A stretch of 64,000 nucleotides of DNA from Camelimonas fluminis (GTDB taxonomy: Bacteria; Pseudomonadota; Alphaproteobacteria; Rhizobiales; Beijerinckiaceae): the NCBI RefSeq assembly GCF_014656355.1, contig NZ_BNCG01000002.1, positions 20,463-84,462 of the forward strand, in the 5' to 3' direction. This document shows, piece after piece, positions 36,373 through 45,346 of this stretch. The position numbers and the translations under genes were made by a program. Position 1 is the stretch's first letter. Each line of letters starts with the position of its first letter. The notes under the pieces were generated by a model that was given only the letters and a program-made list of their open reading frames with translations, was not told where the DNA came from and ran no database searches.

Positions 36373-37827
36373 TCAGATGTGGATCGCACGCCCCCAGGCG
36401 TCGAGCACGCTCTCGTGGATGGTTTCGGACAAGGTCGGATGCGGGAACACCGAGGCGATCAGGTCCTCCTCCGTCGTCTCCAGGTTCATGGCGACGACGA
36501 AGCTGTGAATCAGCTCGGTCACCTCGGCGCCGACCATATGCGCGCCCAGCAGCTTGCCGGTGGATTTCTCGAAGATGGTTTTGACCAGCCCCTCTGGCTC
36601 GCCGAGAGCGATGGCCTTGCCGTTGCCGATGAACGGGAAGCGGCCGACGCGAATATCATAGCCGGCTTCCTTTGCCTTTGCTTCGGTGAGGCCAACGGAC
36701 GCCACCTGCGGATCGCAATAGGTGCAGCCCGGAATCCGGGTTTTTTCCATGGCGTGAACGGGCAGGCCCTTGATGGCTTCCACGCACAGCACGCCCTCAT
36801 GCTCGGCCTTGTGCGCCAGCATCGGCGGGCCGGCGACATCGCCGATGGCGTAGAGGCCCGGCGCGTTGGTGCGGCCAAGGCCGTCAGTGACAACGCAGCC
36901 CCGTTCGGTCTTCACGCCCAGCTTTTCCAGGCCCAGATTCTCGATATTGCCAACAACGCCGACGGCGGCGAGCACGCGGGAAACCTCGATCTTCTGCTGC
37001 GCCCTGCCATCGTCGATGGTGGCGACGACGCTGTCCTTTTTGCGATCAAGGCCGGTGACCTTCGCCCCGGTAAGGAATTTCACGCCGCGCTTTTCCAGCC
37101 GCTTGCGCGCCAGCGCGGCGATCTCGGCGTCTTCCACCGGCAGGATCTGCGGCAACACCTCGACGACGGTCACTTCGGTTCCGAAAGCGCGATAGAACGA
37201 GGCGAATTCGATGCCGATGGCGCCGGAGCCGATGACCAGCAGTGATATCGGCAGTTCCGGCGGCACCATGGCCTCGAAATAGGTCCAGACCAGTTTGCCG
37301 TCCGGTTCCTGGCCCGGCAGCACCCGTGGGCGGGCGCCGGTGGCGAGGATGATGTGCTTCGCCTCATAGTCGCCGGGGCCGGACACGCCTTTCGGTTCCG
37401 GCGGCTGCGGCTGCATGGCTTTCTTCTGCGAAGGTTTGACCGTAATCGCCGCCGGCTTGCCGTTGACGGCGGCGCGCGTGACCGTCGCCTCGCCCCAGAT
37501 GACGTCGACCTTGTTCTTCTTCAGCAGGAAGCCGACGCCGGCGTTGAGCTGGCGCGAGACGCCGCGCGAACGCGCGACGATCTTGCCCATATCGAAACCA
37601 GGCTTGCCGGCGCTCAGGCCATAGTCCTCGGCCCGTTCCATATAATGGTGAATTTCGGCCGAGCGCAGCAACGCCTTGGTGGGGATACAGCCCCAGTTCA
37701 GGCAGATGCCGCCCAGATGCTCGCGCTCAACAATGGCGGTGCGGAAGCCCAGCTGCGCCGCCCGGATCGCCGTGACGTAACCGCCGGGGCCGGAGCCGAT
37801 GACGATGATGTCGTACGAGGCAGACAT
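36373..37827 (-). CDS. lpd: Dihydrolipoyl dehydrogenase (E3) of the pyruvate dehydrogenase complex
   Basis: E3 reoxidises dihydrolipoyl groups and reduces NAD+. The 484-residue flavoprotein has the FAD motif IGSGPGGY, the redox-active pair in GGICLNWGCIPTKALL, an NAD-binding GSGAIGIE, FAD-contacting YAIGDVAGPPMLAH and the catalytic HPTLSETIHE. A Pro/Lys/Gln-rich insert of about 20 residues (around 140-160) precedes the ILATGARPR strand. Its ATG directly follows the stop of the upstream lipoprotein gene, and its GGAGG lies within that gene. Confidence 0.96.
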   Translation of the reverse strand: MSASYDIIVIGSGPGGYVTAIRAAQLGFRTAIVEREHLGGICLNWGCIPTKALLRSAEIHHYMERAEDYGLSAGKPGFDMGKIVARSRGVSRQLNAGVGFLLKKNKVDVIWGEATVTRAAVNGKPAAITVKPSQKKAMQPQPPEPKGVSGPGDYEAKHIILATGARPRVLPGQEPDGKLVWTYFEAMVPPELPISLLVIGSGAIGIEFASFYRAFGTEVTVVEVLPQILPVEDAEIAALARKRLEKRGVKFLTGAKVTGLDRKKDSVVATIDDGRAQQKIEVSRVLAAVGVVGNIENLGLEKLGVKTERGCVVTDGLGRTNAPGLYAIGDVAGPPMLAHKAEHEGVLCVEAIKGLPVHAMEKTRIPGCTYCDPQVASVGLTEAKAKEAGYDIRVGRFPFIGNGKAIALGEPEGLVKTIFEKSTGKLLGAHMVGAEVTELIHSFVVAMNLETTEEDLIASVFPHPTLSETIHESVLDAWGRAIHI

Positions 37828-38391
37828 TTAACGACCTCCAGCAGAGCCGGCGCCCAGGTCAATCCTGTCCGTGGGCTTGAGAACATGGGGAACCGCCTTG
37901 CGGCGAGACAGGCCAAAGCGGTCGCCGGCGACAGACTGCCCGGCGAACATTTTCATGATCGCCGCATGCATGCATTCTTCGCCACTTTTGCGAGTGACGG
38001 GGTTGTATGAGTTCATGCCGTAATCGAAACACACCCTGGTTTGTGGAAATTCGTAGGCGCTGGTCCGCGTACGCACGACCGCGTTGCTCTCCACAATGCG
38101 CCAGCGGCCGGCCAAAACCTCGCGATTGCCCGGATACCAGAGATAAATCCGGCCATCCGGCGTCGCGTAAGAGACTTGCACGCCGTGGCCACCGCCCATG
38201 GTCACGCGGGTTCGATTGCTGAGCATGCGGCGCATGGCGGGACCGGCAGGGTCTGTTTTCTGACGCTCCTGCGCACGCTCGGACATTGCCGACAATCGCG
38301 CGTCATTGAGCATCGGCGACGCCCGCCTTTGCGGCGCGGCGCAGGCTGCAAGGCCAAGAAGGACAACGCCAGCGACAACAATGCGCGACAT
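37828..38391 (-). CDS. Lipoprotein of unknown function, translationally coupled to lpd
   Basis: The 187-residue protein has a short signal with lipobox (LGLAAC). The mature domain includes YLWYPGNREVLAGRWRIVESN and a later CFDYG, a layout reminiscent of DUF995-type periplasmic proteins; that assignment is tentative. Its TAA ends at base 37828 and the lpd ATG begins at 37827, with no spacer. It lies inside the pdhC-lpd interval, where its link to pyruvate dehydrogenase is not obvious. Confidence 0.75.
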   Translation of the reverse strand: MSRIVVAGVVLLGLAACAAPQRRASPMLNDARLSAMSERAQERQKTDPAGPAMRRMLSNRTRVTMGGGHGVQVSYATPDGRIYLWYPGNREVLAGRWRIVESNAVVRTRTSAYEFPQTRVCFDYGMNSYNPVTRKSGEECMHAAIMKMFAGQSVAGDRFGLSRRKAVPHVLKPTDRIDLGAGSAGGR

Positions 38392-38477
38392 GCAGGGACT
38401 CCAGAACCAGCACTGGCCACGGTTCGTTTCATGAAAAGCCGGCGCAGGGGAAGCGCGCAGGCTTCTGCGTTCATGCT

Positions 38478-39812
38478 TTACGCCAGAATGGCCGCCGGCC
38501 TTTCGATCAGCGCCCGAAACGCCTGCAACAGCTGCGCGCCCAGCACGCCGTCGACGGCGCGGTGATCCACCGACAGCGTCACCGTCATCATGGTGGCCAC
38601 GGCTGGCTGGCCGTCGCGGACAATCACACGCTGCTGCCCCTCGCCCACCGCCAGAATGGTGGCGTGCGGCGGGTTGATGACGGCGGCGAACTCGCGCACG
38701 CCATACATGCCGAGGTTTGACACCGCAGCGGCGCCGCCGGTGTATTCCTCAGGCTTCAGGCGACGGTTCTGCGCCCGCGCCGCCAGATCGCGCACCTCCT
38801 GTGAAATCACGGAAATGCTCTTCGCGTCGGCGTTGCGGATCACCGGCGTCAACAGCCCGCCCGGGATGGAGACCGCCACGCCCACGTCCACCGCCTTGTG
38901 TCGCAGGATCGCGTCGCCGGCGAACGAGACATTGGCGTCCGGCGTGCGACGCAGTGCGGCGGCGAAGGCCTTCACCACCAGATCGTTGACCGAGACCTTC
39001 CAGGCCGGCTTGCCGTCCTCGCCATTCGGAGCCGCGCCGTTGATATCAGTGCGCAGGGCCAGCAGCGCGTCGATCTCGCAATCCACCGTCAGGTAGAAGT
39101 GCGGCACGGTCTGCTTGGACTCGACCAGCCGCCGGGCGATGGTCTTGCGCATGCCGTCGAGGGGAATTTCCTCGAAGCTGCCGGGGGCAAACATGGCGCG
39201 GACCGCCGCCCCGTCGGAACCGCTGGCCAGCGCCGGCGCCCCAGCCGCCGACATCGCCGCCGCTGGGCGGGCGCCGCCAGATTTCCTTGCCTCCAGGACG
39301 TCGCGTTCAACGATGCGGCCACGCGGACCAGAACCTGTCAGGCCCGCGAGATCGAGGCCCGCTTCCTTCGCGATGCGGCGGGCCAGCGGCGAGGCGAAAA
39401 CACGCTTGCCTTCGGGAGAGTTGATTTGCGCGGGCGGCTGCGAGGCCTGTTTCGCCATGGCGGGCGCAGCGGCGGGTTTGCGCTCCGTCACCGGCGCCGG
39501 GGCGGCTGCGGCCGGCTTCTCCTGGGCCGCCGCTTTTGGCTTTGCCGCGCCGGCGGCGGCCACGTCCTCGCCCTCTTCCGCGATAATGGCGATAACGTCG
39601 TTCACCGGCACGTCTTCCGTGCCTTCAGCCACGAGAATTTTCGCCAGCACGCCCTCGTCAACCGCCTCCACTTCCATGGTGGCCTTGTCGGTCTCGATCT
39701 CGGCGATGACGTCGCCGGATTTCACGGCGTCGCCTTCCTTCTTCAGCCATCGGCCCAGCTTGCCTTTTTCCATCGTCGGCGAGAGCGCGGGCATCAGCAC
39801 ATTGATCGGCAT
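38478..39812 (-). CDS. pdhC: Dihydrolipoyl acetyltransferase (E2) of the pyruvate dehydrogenase complex
   Basis: E2 transfers acetyl groups from the lipoyl arm to CoA and forms the core of the complex. The 444-residue protein has one N-terminal lipoyl domain (lysine in [11 protein letters not shown], about residue 43), an Ala/Pro linker, a peripheral-subunit-binding domain (about 137-170: VFASPLARRIAKEAGLDL) and the catalytic domain ending with SVDHRAVDGVLGA, which holds the active-site histidine. pdhB lies 12 nt upstream. Confidence 0.96.
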   Translation of the reverse strand: MPINVLMPALSPTMEKGKLGRWLKKEGDAVKSGDVIAEIETDKATMEVEAVDEGVLAKILVAEGTEDVPVNDVIAIIAEEGEDVAAAGAAKPKAAAQEKPAAAAPAPVTERKPAAAPAMAKQASQPPAQINSPEGKRVFASPLARRIAKEAGLDLAGLTGSGPRGRIVERDVLEARKSGGARPAAAMSAAGAPALASGSDGAAVRAMFAPGSFEEIPLDGMRKTIARRLVESKQTVPHFYLTVDCEIDALLALRTDINGAAPNGEDGKPAWKVSVNDLVVKAFAAALRRTPDANVSFAGDAILRHKAVDVGVAVSIPGGLLTPVIRNADAKSISVISQEVRDLAARAQNRRLKPEEYTGGAAAVSNLGMYGVREFAAVINPPHATILAVGEGQQRVIVRDGQPAVATMMTVTLSVDHRAVDGVLGAQLLQAFRALIERPAAILA

Positions 39813-39824
39813 GCGCAGGCCTCC

Positions 39825-41201
39825 TCAGCGATAGCAGACGGCGCGGGCCGCTTCGACGACCTCGGCGGCGGACGGCAGGGCGAGCTTTTCCAGATTGGCG
39901 GCGTAGGGCATCGGCACGTCCTTGCCCGACACCCGCGTCACCGGCGCGTCAAGGTAGTCGAACGCCTCCTCCATGATGCGGGCGGAAATTTCCGCGCCCA
40001 TGCCGGCCTGGGGCCAGCCCTCCTCCACCACGACGCAGCGGCCGGTCTTGCGCACCGATTCCACGATGGTTTCGGCGTCGAGCGGCCGCAGGGTGCGCAG
40101 GTCGATGACCTCCGCCTCGATGCCGTCGCCAGCGAGGGTTTCGGCGGCCTCCAGCGCATGGAACATGGCGTGCGACCAGGCGACGATGGTGACGTGCTCG
40201 CCCGGGCGGGCGATGCGCGCCTTGCCGATCGGCACAATCCAGTCCTCGACGTCCGGCACCGGGAACGACTGACCGTAGAGAATCTCGTTTTCGAGGAACA
40301 CGACCGGATTGGGGCTACGGATCGCCGCCTTGAGCAGGCCCTTGGCGTCGGCCGCCGTGAAGGGCGCGATCACCGTCAGGCCGGGCACATGGCTGTACCA
40401 GGAGCTGTAGTCCTGGCTGTGCTGGGCGGCGACGCGCGACGCCGCGCCGTTGGGGCCACGGAAAACGATCGGACAGGAAATCTGGCCGCCGGACATGTAC
40501 AGCGTCTTGGCCGCCGAATTGATGATGTGGTCGATCGCCTGCATGGCGAAGTTGAAGGTCATGAACTCGACCACGGGGCGCAGGCCGGCGAAGGCGGCGC
40601 CGACGCCGAGCCCGGCGAAGCCATGCTCGGTGATCGGCGTATCAACCACGCGCCGCGCGCCGAATTCCTGCAACAGGCCTTGGGTGACCTTGTAGGCGCC
40701 CTGATATTCCGCCACCTCTTCGCCCATGACGAAGACGTTTTCGTTCAGCCGCATTTCCTCGGCCATGGCGTCGCGCAGGGCCTCGCGCACCGTCATCGAG
40801 ACGGTTTTCACCCCTTCTGGCAGTTCCATGTCCGCCTGAACCGGCGCGGCGGGGCGTCGTGGCGCTTCGTCCCGGGCGGCCTCGCCGGCGTCCGGCTTCG
40901 CGGCTGTCGTTTCAGCCTTAGCCGTCCCTGCCGGCGTCGCGGCGGCGGATGCGTCCTCGCCCTCGGCGGCGATGACGGCGATGGGGGTGTTGACCTTCAC
41001 GCCTTCGGCGCCTTCCGGCACCAGGATCCTGGCCAGCACGCCCTCATCGACCGCCTCCACTTCCATGGTGGCCTTGTCGGTTTCGATTTCAGCAATGACG
41101 TCGCCGGATTTGACGGCGTCGCCTTCCTTCTTCAGCCAACGGCTCAGCTTGCCTTCTTCCATCGTGGGGGACAGCGCTGGCATCAATACGTCTGTGGGCA
41201 T
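39825..41201 (-). CDS. pdhB: Pyruvate dehydrogenase E1 beta with N-terminal lipoyl domain
   Basis: E1 beta pairs with PdhA to decarboxylate pyruvate on thiamine diphosphate. Residues about 1-85 are a lipoyl domain nearly identical to that of PdhC ([18 protein letters not shown]), joined by an Ala-rich linker to a normal beta subunit (about 130-458: [64 protein letters not shown]). This extra lipoyl domain is typical of alphaproteobacteria. It is 12 nt from pdhC and 66 nt from pdhA. Confidence 0.96.
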   Translation of the reverse strand: MPTDVLMPALSPTMEEGKLSRWLKKEGDAVKSGDVIAEIETDKATMEVEAVDEGVLARILVPEGAEGVKVNTPIAVIAAEGEDASAAATPAGTAKAETTAAKPDAGEAARDEAPRRPAAPVQADMELPEGVKTVSMTVREALRDAMAEEMRLNENVFVMGEEVAEYQGAYKVTQGLLQEFGARRVVDTPITEHGFAGLGVGAAFAGLRPVVEFMTFNFAMQAIDHIINSAAKTLYMSGGQISCPIVFRGPNGAASRVAAQHSQDYSSWYSHVPGLTVIAPFTAADAKGLLKAAIRSPNPVVFLENEILYGQSFPVPDVEDWIVPIGKARIARPGEHVTIVAWSHAMFHALEAAETLAGDGIEAEVIDLRTLRPLDAETIVESVRKTGRCVVVEEGWPQAGMGAEISARIMEEAFDYLDAPVTRVSGKDVPMPYAANLEKLALPSAAEVVEAARAVCYR

Positions 41202-41267
41202 GTGTCTGGCTCGATCAAATGGGCTGCCGGGAGCCGCCGCCGGGGTCCGGGGCGGCCGCTGCTCGTC

Positions 41268-42401
41268 TCAGGCGCGCGGGCCATCGTGAGGCAAGGTCAC
41301 GTCGGTCCACAGTTCGGACGGATCCGGCTCCGGATCGTGGGTGGCGAAGTCGGCGGCCTCGTTGACGATGCGCCGGATGTCGGCGTCGACTTTCTTCAGC
41401 TCGTCCTCGGAGAGGCCATGTTCGCCCAGCAGCCGCTGGCGCGCCTGCTCGATGGCGTCATGCTCGGTCCGCATCTTCTCGACCTCGTCGCGCGTCCGGT
41501 ACTTGGCCGGATCGGACATCGAGTGGCCGCGATAACGGTAGGTCTGCATTTCGAGGATATACGGGCCCTTGCCGTCGCGGGCCCAGGCAACCGCCCGCTC
41601 GCCGGCTTCTTTCACGGCGCGGATGTCCATGCCGTCTACCTGCTCGCCGGGAATGTTGAACGACACGCCGCGTTTCGAGAAATCGGTCTGGGCCGAGGCG
41701 CGGCTCACCGCCGTTCCCATGGCGTAACGGTTGTTCTCGATAATGAACACGACCGGGAGCTTCCAGAGCTCCGCCATGTTGAAGGTCTCGTAAACCTGGC
41801 CCTGGTTGGCGGCGCCGTCGCCGAAATAGGCAAGGCAAACGGCGCCATTGTTCTGGTAACGGTTGGCGAAAGCGATGCCGGCGCCGATCGGCACCTGGGC
41901 GCCGACGATGCCGTGGCCGCCGTAAAACTTCTTTTCCGTGGAGAACATGTGCATGGAGCCGCCCTTCCCCCTGGAATAGCCGCCCCTGCGCCCTGTCAGC
42001 TCCGCCATCACCCCCTTGGGGTCCATGCCCATGACCAGCATGTGTCCATGGTCGCGGTAGCCGGTGATGTTCTGGTCGCCTTCCTTCGTCGCCATGTGCA
42101 TGCCGACGACGACCGCTTCCTGACCAATGTAGAGATGGCAGAAGCCGCCGATGAGCCCCATGCCGTACATCTGGCCCGCCTTCTCCTCGAAGCGGCGGAT
42201 CAGCAGCATGACGCGATAGGCCTCCAGCTCTTCCTCGCGGCTCAGGGCCGGCGGGCTGGCGGTCTTTACATCCGCAGCCATGTCAGCTTCGGCGGTCTTG
42301 CGGGCTGTGGCGGGAGCCCGTCGTCCACCCCGGGTTCGGGCGGTGGACCGGGCGGCGGTCGCGTTTGCGGAAGAACTGGCGGAAGCGGGTTTCTTCGTCA
42401 T
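41268..42401 (-). CDS. pdhA: Pyruvate dehydrogenase E1 alpha
   Basis: The 377-residue subunit binds thiamine diphosphate through GDGAANQGQVYETFNMA...ENN and contains GFCHLYIGQEAVVVG and RYRGHSMSDPAKYR. The first 50 residues are a basic, Ala/Ser/Thr-rich extension, longer than in many relatives; a later Met at residue 41 (MAADVKTASP) is an alternative start. It is the first gene of the pdhA-pdhB-pdhC set, and a candidate TATAAT promoter is seen at 42567-42562. Confidence 0.96.
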   Translation of the reverse strand: MTKKPASASSSANATAARSTARTRGGRRAPATARKTAEADMAADVKTASPPALSREEELEAYRVMLLIRRFEEKAGQMYGMGLIGGFCHLYIGQEAVVVGMHMATKEGDQNITGYRDHGHMLVMGMDPKGVMAELTGRRGGYSRGKGGSMHMFSTEKKFYGGHGIVGAQVPIGAGIAFANRYQNNGAVCLAYFGDGAANQGQVYETFNMAELWKLPVVFIIENNRYAMGTAVSRASAQTDFSKRGVSFNIPGEQVDGMDIRAVKEAGERAVAWARDGKGPYILEMQTYRYRGHSMSDPAKYRTRDEVEKMRTEHDAIEQARQRLLGEHGLSEDELKKVDADIRRIVNEAADFATHDPEPDPSELWTDVTLPHDGPRA

Positions 42402-42733
42402 TACGGCCTCTGGTTAACCGGCGACGCCTGGCCGCCGTCCCCTGTCCGCTCCGGCGCGCCCCTCTTCGGGGTCTGCGTCGCCGGGCCCAGGCATTGATCG
42501 GGGCGGCGTCTGGCTTTGCAAAGGCAATCCTGGCAAGCCAATCCCGGACCTTCATGTTCGCATTATACTAAAGTTTAATATGATGCGAGCGCAAGCCAAG
42601 TGACCCGCGCCGGGGACCGACGCAAATCCTCATTTGTGGGCGCGGCAGGGATAATCCACGGGAAAACAGGCGCGCGGATCGCAGACTCGCCGTCACGACA
42701 CGGTTTGCAGGTTCGACTGATCCGTTGCGGACG
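42402..42733. other. 332-nt gap upstream of pdhA
   Basis: Contains a short AT-rich island (42560-42590) in GC-rich surroundings with a candidate pdhA promoter. No gene is recognised. Confidence 0.45.
42562..42567 (-). promoter_or_regulatory. Candidate pdhA promoter -10 (TATAAT)
   Basis: A perfect TATAAT on the minus strand within an AT-rich island; upstream TTGCGC and TTGGCT are poor or badly spaced -35 candidates. Start near 42555 would give a leader of about 150 nt. Confidence 0.4.
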
Positions 42734-43519
42734 TCAATCCAGCAGCGTGACGGAGGATTCCTGTCCCGGAGGCGGCAACAGGTAGCGGAGGGTGAAGCTG
42801 CCGCCCGCGCCATCGCGGAAGGTCGCCTCACAACGCGCCTCTCCGGCTGGGGTTATGCGCAGATGCACGCGCGTTGGTCTGGGCGCCGCGGACCCGGTCC
42901 ACTGCTTCGGGGAAGTGGTCCGCAGGGCCGCCAGCATGCGGGAATCGGCGCAGCGTTGCGCCAGTTCCATTGGCGAGCCGCCGCCGCTGCGCAGGCTGGC
43001 CGCAACCGATGTTGTCAGCGCGAAAGCAGCGCACGCCCCGAGCGTGCAGAAAATGGCGGCCGGCCAGGACACGCCGCCGGCCGAGGCCCTGTCCGCGTCA
43101 TTGTCGTGGCGGTTGGCGATGGCAAGCGCGCGCCGCAGGTAAAACGCATTGGCGAAGAGGGAGAACCCGATCTGGGGCAGCAGTTCAAGGCCGGGCGGCA
43201 GGCCGAGCAATGGCCGCGCCAGGTCAATCGCCATCATGATGAGCACACTGGCGACGCCAGCCACGTACAACTTGCGATAGAAAAACCACATGCTGCCCAG
43301 AAACAGGGCTGGCCAGTTCAGGCTGGGACGCCAGACGACCTGCCAGGCCGTGCTGCCGGCGCGCTCAAGCATGCGGACCCAGCGACCCATAAAGATGTGG
43401 GCGTTGGGTCCAACAACGGCGCGGATTCGCCCACCGTCATAAAGGCTGGCGGCGGAGGTTGATGACGCAACAACGGGGGTGGGCGTTTCTGTCAAGGGGA
43501 GTTCCGGGGCGGTTTGCAT
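42734..43519 (-). CDS. DUF2628 domain membrane protein
   Basis: The 261-residue protein has an N-terminal soluble stretch, then FLGSMWFFYRKLYVAGV and further hydrophobic segments typical of DUF2628, and a C-terminal region with PRPTRVHLRITPAGEARCEATF that may be periplasmic. DUF2628 is functionally uncharacterised to my knowledge. It is codirectional with ftsB upstream (157 nt). Confidence 0.75.
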   Translation of the reverse strand: MQTAPELPLTETPTPVVASSTSAASLYDGGRIRAVVGPNAHIFMGRWVRMLERAGSTAWQVVWRPSLNWPALFLGSMWFFYRKLYVAGVASVLIMMAIDLARPLLGLPPGLELLPQIGFSLFANAFYLRRALAIANRHDNDADRASAGGVSWPAAIFCTLGACAAFALTTSVAASLRSGGGSPMELAQRCADSRMLAALRTTSPKQWTGSAAPRPTRVHLRITPAGEARCEATFRDGAGGSFTLRYLLPPPGQESSVTLLD

Positions 43520-43676
43520 GCTTCAGAGTGTCTGACGGCTGGCTTCGGCCCAGGAGGCCGGACATCGCCACAGGCGCCAGAAACCCACCCTGGGAGCGGG
43601 CCCCGGTCATGTCATCCCCGGACCGCCCTGAAGCGGGCGCTACCGCAAGTGAGCACGGGCGGAAGCGCGCGTCGCC

Positions 43677-44003
43677 TCAGTTATCCGTGTTGCGACCGGT
43701 GATGATGACCAGATCGTCCGGATGCGTCATGCCGAGGCGATTGCGGGCCAGATCTTCCAGCAGATCGCGATCGACTGAACCGTCGCGCATGCGGGAAATC
43801 CGGTCTTCCAGATGCATGCGCTCCGCCTTCAGCGTGTTGAGTTCAGCCGTCAGCGTCAGGATCTGCCCTTTGATCTCGCGTTTGGCCTCAAGGCCGCGCT
43901 GACCGCTGTGGGCGTGCATCCAGAAGTATCCCACCACTGCGCCGGATACGGCGTAGAGGGCGAGCGGCAGGAGAATGGCGCGGAATCGGCGGCGTATGAC
44001 CAT
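43677..44003 (-). CDS. ftsB: Septum formation initiator, FtsB/DivIC family
   Basis: FtsB links FtsQ and FtsL in the divisome. The 108-residue protein has a basic start, one membrane helix (about 10-31) and a coiled coil (LEAKREIKGQILTLTAELNTLKAERMHLEDRI) followed by the conserved DLLEDLARNRLGM segment. In Hyphomicrobiales this gene commonly lies near the pyruvate dehydrogenase genes, as here. Confidence 0.88.
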   Translation of the reverse strand: MVIRRRFRAILLPLALYAVSGAVVGYFWMHAHSGQRGLEAKREIKGQILTLTAELNTLKAERMHLEDRISRMRDGSVDRDLLEDLARNRLGMTHPDDLVIITGRNTDN

Positions 44004-44121
44004 GACTCATCATGCGCCAGGATTGGTAAACAGAGACTTGTCGGCAGGCGTCTGGCGAGGTCGGCATGTCAGCGATCAGGGGCCTGTTCCGGCCCCTGAC
44101 CCTGCGGCGCCCCACGGGGCG

Positions 44122-45099
44122 TCAACCGTCCGGCAGCAGGACGACTGAACCGGTGGTGGCGCGGCTTTCGAGCGCCCGGTGGGCGTCCGCGGCGCGCGAC
44201 AATGGAAACCGGGCGCTGACCGGCGCCTGGATGACGCCGTTCTCCAGGGCGCTGAACAGGTTTTCCGCCATGGACTCAAGCGTCGGCCGCCGCGCGATGT
44301 GGCTGAACAGGGTCGGCCGGGTGGCGTAGAGTGAGCCGCGGTTGCCAAGGTCCACCATGGAGACATTCTCCACCGGGCCGGAGGCGTTGCCGAAGTTCAC
44401 ATACATGCCGAATGGCTGGAGGCAGTCCAGCGACCCCGGAAACGTCGCCTTGCCGACGCCATCGTAAACCACGGCGCATTTTTTGCCGCCGGTGATTTCC
44501 TTCACCCGCGTGACGAAATCCTCGCGCCGGTACTGGATCACCTCGTCGCAGCCATGGGCAAGGGCAAGAGGAATCTTGTCGTCCGAGCCGACGGCGCCGA
44601 TCACCCGGGCGCCGAGGTGGCGGGCCCACTGGCAGGCGATCAGCCCGACCCCGCCCGCAGCCGCGTGAAACAGGATGGTCTGGCCGGCCTTGACCGGAAA
44701 TGTCCGGTGCAACAGGAACTCGGCGGTCAGGCCTTTCAGCATCACCGCCGCCGCCGTCTCGAAATCGATGGCGCCAGGCAACTTCACCACGTGGGAGGCC
44801 GGAACGTTGCGCTCCTCCGCATAGGCGCCGAGCGGAAACACATACGCCACCCGGTCTCCGGGCGTGAAATCGCCGACGCCCTCGCCGGTCGCGACGATCT
44901 CGCCCGCGCCTTCGCCGCCGGGGATAAACGGCATCTGTGTGGGATACAGCCCGCTGCGGTAGTAGGTGTCGAGAAAGTTCAGACCGATCGCCATCTGGCG
45001 GATGCGCACCTCGCCAGGGCCGGGCAGTCCGGGATCAAGGTCTTCCATCTCCAGGACTTCGGGACCGCCGGTCCGATGCACCACGATTGCTTTCGGCAT
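44122..45099 (-). CDS. qorA: NADPH:quinone oxidoreductase (zeta-crystallin type)
   Basis: A 325-residue zinc-independent medium-chain dehydrogenase that reduces quinones with NADPH. Motifs are the N-terminal GLNFLDTYYRSGLYP, PGGEGAGEIVATG, the nucleotide loop HAAAGGVGLIACQWARHLGARVIGAVG and the C-terminal AHRALESRATTGSVVL. The frame is open upstream to 45444, overlapping terC, but ATG 45099 matches the family and has GAGG eight bases before it. Confidence 0.92.
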   Translation of the reverse strand: MPKAIVVHRTGGPEVLEMEDLDPGLPGPGEVRIRQMAIGLNFLDTYYRSGLYPTQMPFIPGGEGAGEIVATGEGVGDFTPGDRVAYVFPLGAYAEERNVPASHVVKLPGAIDFETAAAVMLKGLTAEFLLHRTFPVKAGQTILFHAAAGGVGLIACQWARHLGARVIGAVGSDDKIPLALAHGCDEVIQYRREDFVTRVKEITGGKKCAVVYDGVGKATFPGSLDCLQPFGMYVNFGNASGPVENVSMVDLGNRGSLYATRPTLFSHIARRPTLESMAENLFSALENGVIQAPVSARFPLSRAADAHRALESRATTGSVVLLPDG

Positions 45100-45238
45100 G
45101 CCTTTTCCTCTCTTCGCCCAGCCGCGCCCACGCGGGATGCGGCGCAGCAATGTGGCCGGAGCCGCGACGTTGCGCCAGCCCTTTCGGGCGGCAGCCCGGG
45201 CTGGCCTTCCGGCGGTGGACGCCAGGCGGACAGCAACG

Positions 45239-45273
45239 AAAAAAAACCGCGCGCCAGAAACGGCTGGCGCGCG
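45239..45273 (-). terminator. Rho-independent terminator of terC
   Basis: On the minus strand a 10-bp stem, CGCGCGCCAG with CTGGCGCGCG, and a six-base loop lead into a run of eight T (45246-45239). It lies about 75 nt after the terC stop and separates it from qorA. Confidence 0.85.
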
Positions 45274-45346
45274 ATTGCAAGGCGATGGCCGAAGCCGTTT
45301 CATCTCATGCGGGAACGAGATGCTCGTGGCCCCGCGCGTTCTGGCG

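Noticed and set aside
38898-42497. 1199-codon plus-strand frame over pdhA-pdhB-pdhC
   Set aside because: Antisense to three well-supported genes; composition (His/Arg/Gly-rich) is typical of an antisense frame.
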